A stretch of 64,000 bases of DNA from JBFGJH01 sp041586155. GTDB taxonomy: Bacteria > Actinomycetota > Acidimicrobiia > Spongiisociales > JAENVV01. The stretch covers positions 1 to 64,000 of the forward strand of contig JBFHAT010000001.1 of the NCBI GenBank assembly GCA_041586155.1, in the 5' to 3' direction. The notes beneath the pieces were generated by a model that saw only the letters and a program-made list of their open reading frames with translations, was not told where the DNA came from and did not search any database. A program made the translations under genes and the position numbers. This document shows positions 56,103-64,000 of this stretch, piece after piece (position 1 is the stretch's first letter; each line of letters starts with the position of its first letter).

Positions 56103-57797
56103 TCAGCCGAGTCGAGCCATGAGATGGGCGGCGACATCCACCGGTGCGACATGTTCGACCTCGCCTGTCCGGCGCTCGGTGAACTCCACCGTTCCCGCTT
56201 CGAGGCTCCTCGGGCCCACAGTGATTCGGAACGGTATGCCGATGAGTTCTGCGTCGGCGAACTTGACGCCGGGTCGCTCGTCGCGGTCGTCCATCAACAC
56301 CTCGACACCGGCCTCCACCAGGTCGCGGTAGAGCTGTTCAGCAGCTTCAGAGGTGGCCGGATCGCCGGGCCGGACGACGGTGACCACCACGTGATATGGG
56401 GCCACCGCCACCGGCCAGATGATGCCACGGTCATCGTGCGACGTCTCGACGATCGCAGCCATCGCGCGTTCGACGCCGATCCCGTAGGAGCCCATCACGA
56501 CGGGAACGGGCTGACCTTCGGTGTCCATCACGGTCGCACCGAGTGCCTGAGAGTATCGGGTGCCCAGCTTGAAGATGTGGCCAACCTCGATCGCTTTGTC
56601 GATCCGGAGTGGCTGCCCGCACTCGACGCATCCCTCGCCGGGCCGAACCAGACGTAAATCGAGCCATTCGCCGACCGTGATGTCCCGTCCAACATCGACG
56701 TTGCGGAAGTGCCGGTCGTCGACGTTGGCGCCGGTCGTCAGTCCTCGCCGGCCGTCCAGCGCACGATCGGCAATGATGCGCATCCCGTCGACGCCCACCG
56801 CACCGAGCGAGCCGGCGTGGGCTCCCAGCGCCGCAACGATCTCGTCGCTCACCGCCGGCCGCGCCCTGGCTCCTCCGAGGGCGTCCACCAGCTTCTGCTC
56901 CATGAGATCGTGATCGCCACGCAGGAGGACAAGGGTCGGCTGGTCATCGACGATGTACACCAGCGTCTTGATCTGTCGGTCGGCAGAGGCCCCACCCTCG
57001 AAGTCCTCGAGTGCCTTGATCGTGCGCACCCCGGGGGTGGGGAACTCCTCCAGCTCGGCCGGAGCTGGGTCGTCGACGGGAGGAAGCGCGCTCGTCGCCG
57101 TCTCGAGGTTGGCGGCGTACCCGCAGGAGCAGGTCACGATGTCGTCTTCGCCTGCCTCCGAAAAGACCATGAATTCGACGGAGCCCGAGCCCCCCATCGC
57201 ACCCGAAGAAGCCTCAACCGTGATGGGCTCCATCCCGCAACGGCGGAAGATGTTCAAATACGCCTGGCGGTGCAGATCGAACTGGTGGTCGAGCCCGTCG
57301 CCGTCCACATCCAACGAATAGGAATCCTTCATCGTGAACTCGCGAACCCGGAGGATGCCGGACTTCGGACGCGGTTCGTCGCGAAACTTCGTTTGGATCT
57401 GGTACCAGATCTGGGGGAGATCACGGTAGCTGTGCAGCTCCCGAGCGAGTGAGGCGAACACCTCCTCGTGGGTCATCCCCAGAACGAGATCAGCGCCTTT
57501 GCGATCCGCCAGCCGGAACATCTCCTCGCCCATCAGATCCCACCGTCCCGACTCCTTCCACACCTCACTTGGGTGGAGGGCTGGCAGCAGGAACTCTTGG
57601 CCACCGATGGCGTCGATCTCGTGACGGATCACCTCGATGATCTTGTCGCGCACCCGCATCGCCAGGGGAAGAATGGAGTATGAACCCGCCATGAGCTGGC
57701 GGATGTAGCCCGCTCTGACGAGCAGCCGATGGCTGGCAGCGATCGAGTCGGCCGGATCTTCTCTGAGCGTCGGTATGAAGGCGTGGGACCACCGCAT
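56103..57797 (-). CDS. proS: Prolyl-tRNA synthetase
   Basis: ProS, 564 residues, class II bacterial-type enzyme that charges tRNA-Pro. The opening SHAFIPTLREDPADSIAASHRLLVRAGYIRQLMAGSYSILPL, motif 2 near FRDEPRPKSGILRVREFTMKD, the editing (INS) domain, motif 3 near GSYGIGVERAM, and a C-terminal anticodon domain are all present. ATG 57797 follows TAACCT by nine bases, so it has a promoter of its own inside the cluster. Confidence 0.95.
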   Translation of the reverse strand: MRWSHAFIPTLREDPADSIAASHRLLVRAGYIRQLMAGSYSILPLAMRVRDKIIEVIRHEIDAIGGQEFLLPALHPSEVWKESGRWDLMGEEMFRLADRKGADLVLGMTHEEVFASLARELHSYRDLPQIWYQIQTKFRDEPRPKSGILRVREFTMKDSYSLDVDGDGLDHQFDLHRQAYLNIFRRCGMEPITVEASSGAMGGSGSVEFMVFSEAGEDDIVTCSCGYAANLETATSALPPVDDPAPAELEEFPTPGVRTIKALEDFEGGASADRQIKTLVYIVDDQPTLVLLRGDHDLMEQKLVDALGGARARPAVSDEIVAALGAHAGSLGAVGVDGMRIIADRALDGRRGLTTGANVDDRHFRNVDVGRDITVGEWLDLRLVRPGEGCVECGQPLRIDKAIEVGHIFKLGTRYSQALGATVMDTEGQPVPVVMGSYGIGVERAMAAIVETSHDDRGIIWPVAVAPYHVVVTVVRPGDPATSEAAEQLYRDLVEAGVEVLMDDRDERPGVKFADAELIGIPFRITVGPRSLEAGTVEFTERRTGEVEHVAPVDVAAHLMARLG

Positions 57798-57806
57798 GGG
57801 TCGCCG

Positions 57807-57812
57807 AGGTTA
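57807..57812 (-). promoter_or_regulatory. -10 hexamer upstream of proS
   Basis: TAACCT on the minus strand, nine bases before ATG 57797, giving a leader of two to three bases. Confidence 0.45.
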
Positions 57813-57899
57813 GCGGTAGCGGGCCAACTGCTGTCACGGTTTGGGATCGCCGAGCCGCAGCAGGCATCGGCCGACGGCTGGTCAAGGAACTGTCTCGTA

Positions 57900-59111
57900 T
57901 CAGTCGCTTGCCGTGGTCGCCTCCACGACTGCGGCGCGGCGCCTCACGGTGTCGTTGGCATCGCCTTGGATCTCGATCAACTGCTCCCGTGCCTGCCGGG
58001 CCAAGCGCGCCGCATCGTGATCGGCCGCGGCGAGCCGTGCCTCGACGCCCTCAGCAACCAGCCGCTCCGCCTCCTCGAGAAGCGCCTCCACCATTTCCGC
58101 CTCAGGCACGACTCGAACCACCTGGCCCTTGATGAAGAGATGGCCCTTGCCGCGGCCGGCGGCGATCCCGATGTCTGCCTCTCTCGCCTCGCCCGGTCCG
58201 TTCACGACGCATCCCATGACCGCGACCTGGATCGGCAGGTTTGCCTTCTCGAGCGCCGCTTGGGCGGACGTGGCGACTTCGATGACGTCCACTTCCGCCC
58301 GCCCACACGACGGGCAGGCGATCAAATCCAAGCCTTTCCGCTCGCGCAGCCCGAGCTGCTCCAGCAACAGCCGCCCCGCCTTGGCTTCCTCGACCGGATC
58401 GGCGGTCAGCGAGAACCGGATCGTGTCGCCGATCCCCTCGCTCAACAATGTCGCAATCCCCGCGACCGATTTGATGAGACCGGCAGGTGGGGGGCCGGCC
58501 TCCGTCACACCGAGGTGAAGTGGATAGTCGACGGTGTCGGCCAGCAGGCGATACGCCTCGATCATCGAGGGCACATTGGAATGCTTCACGGAGATCTTGA
58601 TGTCGCGAAAGTCGACGTCTTCGAGGTAGCCGATCTCGGTCAGGGCCGACTCGACCATGGCCGCCGGTGTTGCGGCTCCGTGCTTGGCCATCAGGTCCTT
58701 GTCGAGTGAGCCTCCGTTCACTCCCACCCGGATGGGGACTCCGCGCTCGGAAGCGGCTCGGGCGACCGTTTTGACATGGTCCTCCTTGCGGATGTTCCCG
58801 GGGTTCAAGCGCAATGCAGCGACGCCGGCCTCCAAGGCGGCGAGGGCCAGACGGTATTGGAAATGGATGTCAGCCACGATCGGCACCGGCGATCGTGGAA
58901 CGATCTCGGCCAGCCCTTGGGCGGCCTCGACGTCGTTGCAGGTGATGCGCACGATGTCGGCGCCCGCGCCGGCCAATGCGTATACCTGCGCCAGAGTGGC
59001 GTCCACGTCGGCGGTCTTCGTCGTCGTCATCGACTGGACTGTGACGGGCGCACCTCCGCCGACCGGCACGTTCCCGACCATGACCCGGCGTGTTTCCCGG
59101 CGTGGGTACAT
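57900..59111 (-). CDS. ispG: 4-hydroxy-3-methylbut-2-enyl-diphosphate synthase (flavodoxin-type)
   Basis: IspG/GcpE, 403 residues, a [4Fe-4S] enzyme of the MEP isoprenoid pathway. N-terminal TIM barrel: VQSMTTTKTADVDATLAQ, IVADIHFQYRLA, RLNPGNI. C-terminal Fe-S part with LIACPSCGRAEVD and MGCVVNGPGEAREADIGIA. About 45 residues follow the usual end, helical and charged. ATG 59111 overlaps the rseP stop. It is adjacent to dxr, the second enzyme of the same pathway. Confidence 0.95.
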   Translation of the reverse strand: MYPRRETRRVMVGNVPVGGGAPVTVQSMTTTKTADVDATLAQVYALAGAGADIVRITCNDVEAAQGLAEIVPRSPVPIVADIHFQYRLALAALEAGVAALRLNPGNIRKEDHVKTVARAASERGVPIRVGVNGGSLDKDLMAKHGAATPAAMVESALTEIGYLEDVDFRDIKISVKHSNVPSMIEAYRLLADTVDYPLHLGVTEAGPPPAGLIKSVAGIATLLSEGIGDTIRFSLTADPVEEAKAGRLLLEQLGLRERKGLDLIACPSCGRAEVDVIEVATSAQAALEKANLPIQVAVMGCVVNGPGEAREADIGIAAGRGKGHLFIKGQVVRVVPEAEMVEALLEEAERLVAEGVEARLAAADHDAARLARQAREQLIEIQGDANDTVRRRAAVVEATTASD

Positions 59112-60214
59112 CAGCGCAAAACGAACGGGTCGACGATGTCGAGATACACCGAAACGACCCCGAGAAAGACAAACAGGAGAATCACCGCAGCGGCCACGGG
59201 TACCAGATAACGGATGTCGACGGTGCGGCGGGTCAGCTTTTCGATGGTGGCGACGGCGAAGTGACCACCGTCGAGCGGGAACACGGGCAACACATTCAGC
59301 GCAGCCAGGATCACATTCACTCCGGCCAGCATGGAGAGTAGCCCGGCGCCACCGATGGCATCCGACTGGCTACCCAGTTGCGCCAACCCGACGACGCTGA
59401 CCGGGCGAGACTCGTCGGCGACCTCACCGCCGACGAACACTTTGGCCAAATCGTCCAAGCCCGTGATCAGATCCCAGAGAAACTCGTACGACAGCTGGAT
59501 GAAGGCGATCGTGGTCGTACCCGCCAGACCGGCCGATTCGAAGAACGAGACGTCTTCGACCACGAGGGTGGGCGCCACGCCGAGCATGCCTCGGGTGCCT
59601 CGATCGTCCGAGATGCTGACGATGGTGGGTTGCAGCGTCAGGGTCTGGCCGTCGCGCTCGATGACCACATCGAGCGTCTCTCCCGCCTGCGGCTGCACGA
59701 TCTCGGCGACCTGATCCCACTCAACGATTTCGACGCCGTCGACCGACACGATCCGGTCGCCCGGCTGGAGCCCAACGGCGGCAGCGGGACTTGGCTCGCC
59801 GTCGAACTCGGCGATGGTCTCGGAGATCACTGGCAGGGTCTCGTCGGTGACGTTGCCGTACAAGAGGAACATCGCCATGAGGAGCAGGAAGGCCAGCACC
59901 AGGTTGACGATCACGCCCGACAGGACGACGAACGACTTCTCCCAGTACTTCTTCTCGCGGTATGTGCGCCCGATGTCGGCCGGGTCGACCTCTTCGTAGG
60001 GGTTCATCCCCACGATGCGGACGTAGCCCCCGGCGGGAATGGCTTTCATGCCGTACTCGGTTTCTCCGCGCCGGAAGGACACGATGCGTGGACCGAACCC
60101 GAAGAAGAATTGGGTGGCCTTCATGTTCGTGAGCTTGGCGGCGACAAAATGCCCGGCCTCGTGGGCCATGACGAAGAAGATGAGTGCCGCGATGACGAGT
60201 ACGCCACCTACCAA
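59111..60214 (-). CDS. rseP: Site-2 protease RseP (RIP zinc metalloprotease)
   Basis: An M50 intramembrane protease of 367 residues. Active-site HEAGH at 18-22 in the first membrane helix, a PDZ domain in the middle (GLQPGDRIVSVDGVEI), and NVLPVFPLDGG with the third zinc ligand near the C-terminus. In others it cleaves anti-sigma factors after site-1 cleavage. The start is TTG 60214, preceded by GAGGAG. The ECF-associated membrane protein of this window is a conceivable client, by inference only. Confidence 0.93.
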   Translation of the reverse strand: MVGGVLVIAALIFFVMAHEAGHFVAAKLTNMKATQFFFGFGPRIVSFRRGETEYGMKAIPAGGYVRIVGMNPYEEVDPADIGRTYREKKYWEKSFVVLSGVIVNLVLAFLLLMAMFLLYGNVTDETLPVISETIAEFDGEPSPAAAVGLQPGDRIVSVDGVEIVEWDQVAEIVQPQAGETLDVVIERDGQTLTLQPTIVSISDDRGTRGMLGVAPTLVVEDVSFFESAGLAGTTTIAFIQLSYEFLWDLITGLDDLAKVFVGGEVADESRPVSVVGLAQLGSQSDAIGGAGLLSMLAGVNVILAALNVLPVFPLDGGHFAVATIEKLTRRTVDIRYLVPVAAAVILLFVFLGVVSVYLDIVDPFVLR

Positions 60215-60245
60215 GATGTGACTCCTCGGTGGATCGCGCGTCAGA

Positions 60246-61391
60246 TTAACACGTGGCTGAAATTGTCCCTACGGCGATTTCGCGAGCTGCAGCGTCGGCG
60301 GCCAGCACCTCGTCGACGGTGGTCACCGGACGGTGCTCCATCACGCTCAGCACCTGCTCGATGACGCCGGGAATGTCGAGAAACCCGATCCGGCCGTCGA
60401 GGAATGCCTGCACCGCAACCTCGTCGGCCGCGTTGAGCGCGGCGGGCGCGGATCCGCCTGCGCGGCCGGCGGCATAAGCGAGGTCCAGTGCTGGGAAGAC
60501 CGACCGATCTGGAACATGGAATTCCAGCGCACGGCCGGCGAGGTCGAGCGGCGCCACGGTCAGCGGGGACCGATGGGGGTAGGTGATCGCATACTGGATC
60601 GCACCCCTCATGTCGGGCTCGCCGAGATGCGCCTTCATCGACCCGTCCACGAACTCGACGAGCGAGTGCACGATCGAGCCGGGATGGACGAGCACCTCGA
60701 GGTCGTCATAGGGGACGTCGAACAGGTGATGAGCTTCGATGACTTCCAACCCCTTGTTGAGCAGCGTCGCCGAATCGATGCTGATGCGCCTTCCCATGTC
60801 CCACGTCGGATGGGCCAACGCCTGCGCAGGGGTCACCGCTGCAAGGTCCTCGCGGCGGTGACCGAAGAAGGGCCCGCCCGATGCAGTGATGATCAGCCGT
60901 CGGATGGCCTTGCGGTCCTCGCCGGTGAGGCATTGGAACATGGCCGAGTGTTCCGAATCGACCGGGATGAGCTCACCTCCGCCCCGATCGGCGGCTACCT
61001 TCACGACATCTCCTCCGGCAACCAGTGACTCCTTGTTGGCGAGAGCAAGACGATTCCCAGCGGTCAGAGCTGCCACCGATGCGGGGAGGCCCGCAGCTCC
61101 CACGATGCCGTTGACGACGATTGCGTCCGGCTCGGCGGCGACCGCCACCACTGCGTCTGGCCCATAGCTGGCTCGCGCCCCGACCTTCGCCGAGAATTCC
61201 GCACGCTCGTCGGGAGTGCCGGCGGCAACGACGATCGTCGCCTCGGGCCACTGTGCCGCCAGCTCGGCGAGGGCGGGACTCGGGCGGAACGCAGCCAGCG
61301 CCCGCACGGACAGGCCCAGCCGAGTGGCAACGTCCAGGGTTTGACTGCCGATCGAGCCGGTGGCTCCCAACACCACCAGCGGACGACTCAC
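60246..61391 (-). CDS. dxr: 1-deoxy-D-xylulose-5-phosphate reductoisomerase
   Basis: Dxr/IspC, 381 residues, converts DXP to MEP with NADPH, the committed step of the MEP pathway. NADPH fold: VVLGATGSIGSQTLDVA. Catalytic loop: ANKESLVAGGDVV, PVDSEHSAMFQCL, and ASGGPFFGH; GRRISIDSATLLNKGLEVIEAH is typical. GTG 61391 shares a base with the cdsA TAG stop (TAGTG). The stop is TAA 60246-60248. Confidence 0.95.
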   Translation of the reverse strand: MSRPLVVLGATGSIGSQTLDVATRLGLSVRALAAFRPSPALAELAAQWPEATIVVAAGTPDERAEFSAKVGARASYGPDAVVAVAAEPDAIVVNGIVGAAGLPASVAALTAGNRLALANKESLVAGGDVVKVAADRGGGELIPVDSEHSAMFQCLTGEDRKAIRRLIITASGGPFFGHRREDLAAVTPAQALAHPTWDMGRRISIDSATLLNKGLEVIEAHHLFDVPYDDLEVLVHPGSIVHSLVEFVDGSMKAHLGEPDMRGAIQYAITYPHRSPLTVAPLDLAGRALEFHVPDRSVFPALDLAYAAGRAGGSAPAALNAADEVAVQAFLDGRIGFLDIPGVIEQVLSVMEHRPVTTVDEVLAADAAAREIAVGTISATC

Positions 61392-62692
61392 TACAGATAC
61401 TCCAACCAGGCGAACATGAAGTAGCCGATCGGGACCGCAAACAAGAGGCCGTCGATCCGGTCGAGCAGGCCGCCGTGGCCGGGCAGGAGAGAGCCCATGT
61501 CTTTGATACCCAGCGATCGTTTGACCATCGACTCGGCCAGGTCCCCCAGCGGCGACACGACCGCGACTGCGACCGCCAGCCACAAGGCGCCACTGAAGTC
61601 GATCGGCTCGAAGAACGGCATCAGCGAGACCACCAGCGCCACCAGGACGGCGGTCAGCGTGCCTCCGATGAGGCCTTCGACCGTCTTGTTGGGCGACACC
61701 ACGGGCGCGAGCTTGCGTCTGCCCATGGTCCTGCCCACGAAGTAAGACCCGACGTCGATCGACGCAGCGATGAAGACGAGCCCGATGATGAGCGGGAGGG
61801 CGTTGGCCGAGCGGGCGATTGCCGCCGCAAACGACAACAGACCGGCGATCCAGACGAACCCGAAGATGGTGATTGCCGCATTGGGGAGGGGATGCCGGCG
61901 GACCAGCACCGAATACCAGAGCAAGATGAACATGGTGAACACCGCGACCGCACCGGCCACACCGCCCGGACCCGACAACCAGCCGCTGACCATGGTGGCG
62001 ATCGCGCCGAGCAAGCCGAACAATGCGACCGGGGCGTAGCCAAGCCGACGTACCGCTGCGTAGAACTCGCCCACCGAGATGACCGCCACCAGAGTGGCCA
62101 GGGCGACGAACCAGGCGCCACCGGCCCACAGTGATCCGAACAGGAGACCGAGCAGCACGACGCCGGTGAGGACCCGGGCAGGCAGGTCGCTTCGTTCCTT
62201 CTCGGCCGGTTCGGTGGGCGCCGTGGGCGCTTCCCCTGTGACATCTTCGAAACCGACCAAACCGGCTCCAATACCGGGCATCGTGGCGGCGACGGCTTGA
62301 AGCTCGTGTTCCTCGGATTCCGACTGGCGGACGGCTTCGGCCAGCCCCTGGTATTCCCGGGTAGTGGCGGCCGTGTAGTCGCCCCCTGTGAAGTCGTCGA
62401 ACACCGAGGGTCCGTGATGCCAATCGGCGCCGTCGTTCGTGACGGGCTCGATGTCTGTCTCGCTCGACGCCGGCGCTATCGCCGCTTCGGGCGGGGCAGT
62501 GCTGGAGCCGGGTTCCTCCTCGGGCAGAGCTTCGTCGTCATCCGTCCTCGCCACCGGCTCCTCTGGCTCGTCATGGTGCTCCGAAGGCTCGTCATCGTGC
62601 TCCGACGGCTCGTCGGGCTCTGCGAAATCCGCCAGCTCGAGCGTGTCGTCGGGGTCGAATGGCAGCGACGGGTTGCGAGGGTCACCTTCCAC
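61391..62692 (-). CDS. cdsA: Phosphatidate cytidylyltransferase with acidic N-terminal extension
   Basis: CdsA, 433 residues, makes CDP-diacylglycerol in the membrane. The C-terminal 260 residues have eight or so membrane helices and the family signature SPNKTVEGLIGG...GDLAESMVKRSLGIKDMGSLLPGHGGLLDRIDG. The first 160 residues are an extra cytoplasmic part, strongly Glu/Asp/Pro-rich (SEHDDEPSEHHDEPEEP) and unlike normal CdsA. GTG 62692 is preceded by AGGAGG at six bases. It lies one base after the frr stop. Confidence 0.9.
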   Translation of the reverse strand: MEGDPRNPSLPFDPDDTLELADFAEPDEPSEHDDEPSEHHDEPEEPVARTDDDEALPEEEPGSSTAPPEAAIAPASSETDIEPVTNDGADWHHGPSVFDDFTGGDYTAATTREYQGLAEAVRQSESEEHELQAVAATMPGIGAGLVGFEDVTGEAPTAPTEPAEKERSDLPARVLTGVVLLGLLFGSLWAGGAWFVALATLVAVISVGEFYAAVRRLGYAPVALFGLLGAIATMVSGWLSGPGGVAGAVAVFTMFILLWYSVLVRRHPLPNAAITIFGFVWIAGLLSFAAAIARSANALPLIIGLVFIAASIDVGSYFVGRTMGRRKLAPVVSPNKTVEGLIGGTLTAVLVALVVSLMPFFEPIDFSGALWLAVAVAVVSPLGDLAESMVKRSLGIKDMGSLLPGHGGLLDRIDGLLFAVPIGYFMFAWLEYL

Positions 62693-62693
62693 G

Positions 62694-63245
62694 TCACACC
62701 TCCAGGAGCTCTTGCTCCTTGTGCTCGAGCAGCTCATCGATGCGGGCCGAATGACTGTCGGTCGTGTCTTGAAGCTGCTTCTCCATTCGGCGGATGTCAT
62801 CGTCGGATACCTCGCCGTGAAGGCTCTCCATCGCGTCCTTCGCATGACGCCGGACCTGGCGGATCGAGATCCGCCCGTCTTCGGCCATCTGGCGGACGAC
62901 CTTGATCAGGTCTCTCCGTCGCTCCTCGGTGAGTTCGGGGAATGCCAGCCGGATGAGGTGGCCATCGTTGGAGGGGTTGAGGCCGAGCTGGGCGGCGTTG
63001 ATGCCCTTTTCGATCTCCGGGATCGCGTTGGGGTCGAACGGAGACACCACCAACAGTCTCGGCTCGGGAACGGAGAAGCTCGCCAGCTGCTGAAGGGGCG
63101 TCGGGCTGCCGTAGTACTCGACCATCACTCGGTTGAGGATCGATGGATTGGCCCGACCCGTCCGTACGGTGGCGAATTGAGACACGACATGCTCGACAGC
63201 CTGGTCCATGCGCCGTTCGGCGTCCTCCAGCATCTCCTCCAACAT
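62694..63245 (-). CDS. frr: Ribosome recycling factor
   Basis: RRF, 183 residues, splits post-termination ribosomes with EF-G. FATVRTGRANPSILNRVMVEYYGSPTPLQQLAS and RRDLIKVVRQMAEDGRISIRQVRRHA are diagnostic. ATG 63245 has AGGAG at six bases. pyrH precedes it by 8 bases. Confidence 0.96.
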   Translation of the reverse strand: MLEEMLEDAERRMDQAVEHVVSQFATVRTGRANPSILNRVMVEYYGSPTPLQQLASFSVPEPRLLVVSPFDPNAIPEIEKGINAAQLGLNPSNDGHLIRLAFPELTEERRRDLIKVVRQMAEDGRISIRQVRRHAKDAMESLHGEVSDDDIRRMEKQLQDTTDSHSARIDELLEHKEQELLEV

Positions 63246-63253
63246 GTCAGCTC

Positions 63254-63976
63254 CTAGTAGACGAGGGTCCCGACGGGCTCTCCGACCGCCGCTTTGACGA
63301 TGTTGCCCGGTTTGAGCAGGTTGAAGACCCGTATCGGCAGCCCATTCTCCATGCACATCGTAACGGCGGTCGAGTCCATCACTTGGAGCCCACGAGCGAG
63401 TACGTCCATGTACCGGATCTCATCGATCATCGACGCATCGGGGTTCTGGCGAGGGTCGGCGTCGTAGACGCCGTCGACCATGGTCGCCTTCAGCACGATG
63501 TCGGCCCCGATCTCGGCCGCCCTGAGGGCGGCGGCAGTGTCGGTGGTGAAGAAGGGATTGCCAGTGCCGGCGGCAAAAATGACGACTCGCCCCTTTTCCA
63601 AGTGGCGGATCGCCCGCAGCCGAATGTACGGCTCGGCCAGCTGGCGCATCGAGATCGCACTCTGCAGCCGGCTGGGGACGCCGGCTTTCTCGAGCGCATC
63701 GCGAAGTGCCATGGCGTTGATGGCGGTGGCGAGCATTCCCATGTAGTCGGCCGATGCCTGGTCCATGCCGGCGGCCGCCGATGACACTCCTCGGAAGATG
63801 TTGCCTCCCCCGACCACAATGGCGATCTCGACTCCCTGGTCGGCCGCTTCAGAGATCTCCTCTGCGACTCGGCGCACCACGTTCACGTCGATGCCGTATT
63901 TCACATCCGGGTCGGCGAACGCCTCGCCGGACAGCTTGAGCAGTACCCGCCGCGGATGCTCTTCGTCTTCGGCCAC
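63254..63976 (-). CDS. pyrH: UMP kinase
   Basis: PyrH, 240 residues, amino-acid-kinase-fold UMP kinase. VLLKLSGEAF near residue 11, VVGGGNIFRG near 54, and AAGTGNPFFTTDTAAALRAAE near 135 are diagnostic. GTG 63976 has GGGAG upstream. It is the first gene of the cluster that fits in the window; the following 24 bases to the edge hold no clear feature. Confidence 0.96.
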   Translation of the reverse strand: MAEDEEHPRRVLLKLSGEAFADPDVKYGIDVNVVRRVAEEISEAADQGVEIAIVVGGGNIFRGVSSAAAGMDQASADYMGMLATAINAMALRDALEKAGVPSRLQSAISMRQLAEPYIRLRAIRHLEKGRVVIFAAGTGNPFFTTDTAAALRAAEIGADIVLKATMVDGVYDADPRQNPDASMIDEIRYMDVLARGLQVMDSTAVTMCMENGLPIRVFNLLKPGNIVKAAVGEPVGTLVY

Positions 63977-64000
63977 CGCTTTTCACTCCCCGCCAACGGC

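Noticed and set aside
61391..62423. The upstream 344 codons of the long open frame that contains dxr
   Set aside because: They lie over the CdsA coding region in another frame; the Dxr protein starts cleanly at GTG 61391.

Overview
The window is a 64 kb piece of a GC-rich chromosome, most likely from an actinobacterium. Pointers are several F420/flavin-type oxidoreductases, the SOS mutasome set DnaE2, ImuA' and ImuB with an actinobacterial LexA box, a cyclopropane-fatty-acid synthase, a DUF4032 protein, and widespread leaderless starts. A TANNNT -10 hexamer lies 6-8 bases before the start codon of about 18 genes. An Acidimicrobiia-like lineage is my guess from gene content and order; no 16S or other marker proves it. 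TGA is a normal stop here. No tRNA, rRNA, insertion sequence, prophage or CRISPR array was seen.

Region 1 (1-26.3 kb) is accessory and housekeeping metabolism in short operons that often converge with overlapping 3' ends. It holds an alpha/beta hydrolase, an LLM oxidoreductase, a LOG-family protein, a TIGR03084/BtpA pair, and a PPC-domain protein divergent from an Lhr-type helicase. The helicase gene is interrupted by an in-frame TGA exactly where a conserved Trp is expected. A Nei-type glycosylase, DUF971, DUF4032, DUF427 and DUF3179 proteins, several lipoproteins, an SDR, a flavin reductase, FdhD, an ABC exporter and a lipoate-ligase-like protein follow. Next come an AroQ dehydroquinase fused to an alpha/beta hydrolase, a YhhN-type membrane protein and an Eis-like acetyltransferase.

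Region 2 (26.3-45.4 kb) carries DNA damage tolerance and lipid or amino-acid metabolism. DnaE2 (26.3-29.6 kb) and ImuA'-ImuB (40.1-42.2 kb) are separated but share the same control design: a LexA palindrome filling the spacer between -35 and -10. The ImuA' leader contains nine 15-bp tandem repeats that stay open in all frames of that strand, and one small frame ends on the ImuA' start codon (ATGA). Between them lie a cyclopropane synthase, an ECF sigma factor with a membrane partner that has an Asn-Ser-Gly repeat tail, a quinone reductase, and the tryptophan-catabolic pair KynU-KynA. A second LLM enzyme, an SGNH hydrolase, formyl-THF cyclo-ligase, PlsC and a MarR regulator are also here. After ImuA' come a FAD oxidoreductase, an Fpg-type glycosylase and a rhodanese.

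Region 3 (45.4-64 kb) is the conserved bacterial translation and envelope cluster, entirely on the minus strand. In transcription order it is pyrH, frr, cdsA, dxr, rseP, ispG, proS, rimP, nusA, infB, DUF503, rbfA, truB, ribF, RidA, GNAT, rpsO, pnp. Many start and stop codons overlap. There is no ylxR between nusA and infB. NusA, IF-2 and CdsA have long acidic low-complexity segments, and PNPase ends in an Arg-Asp-Gly-rich tail.
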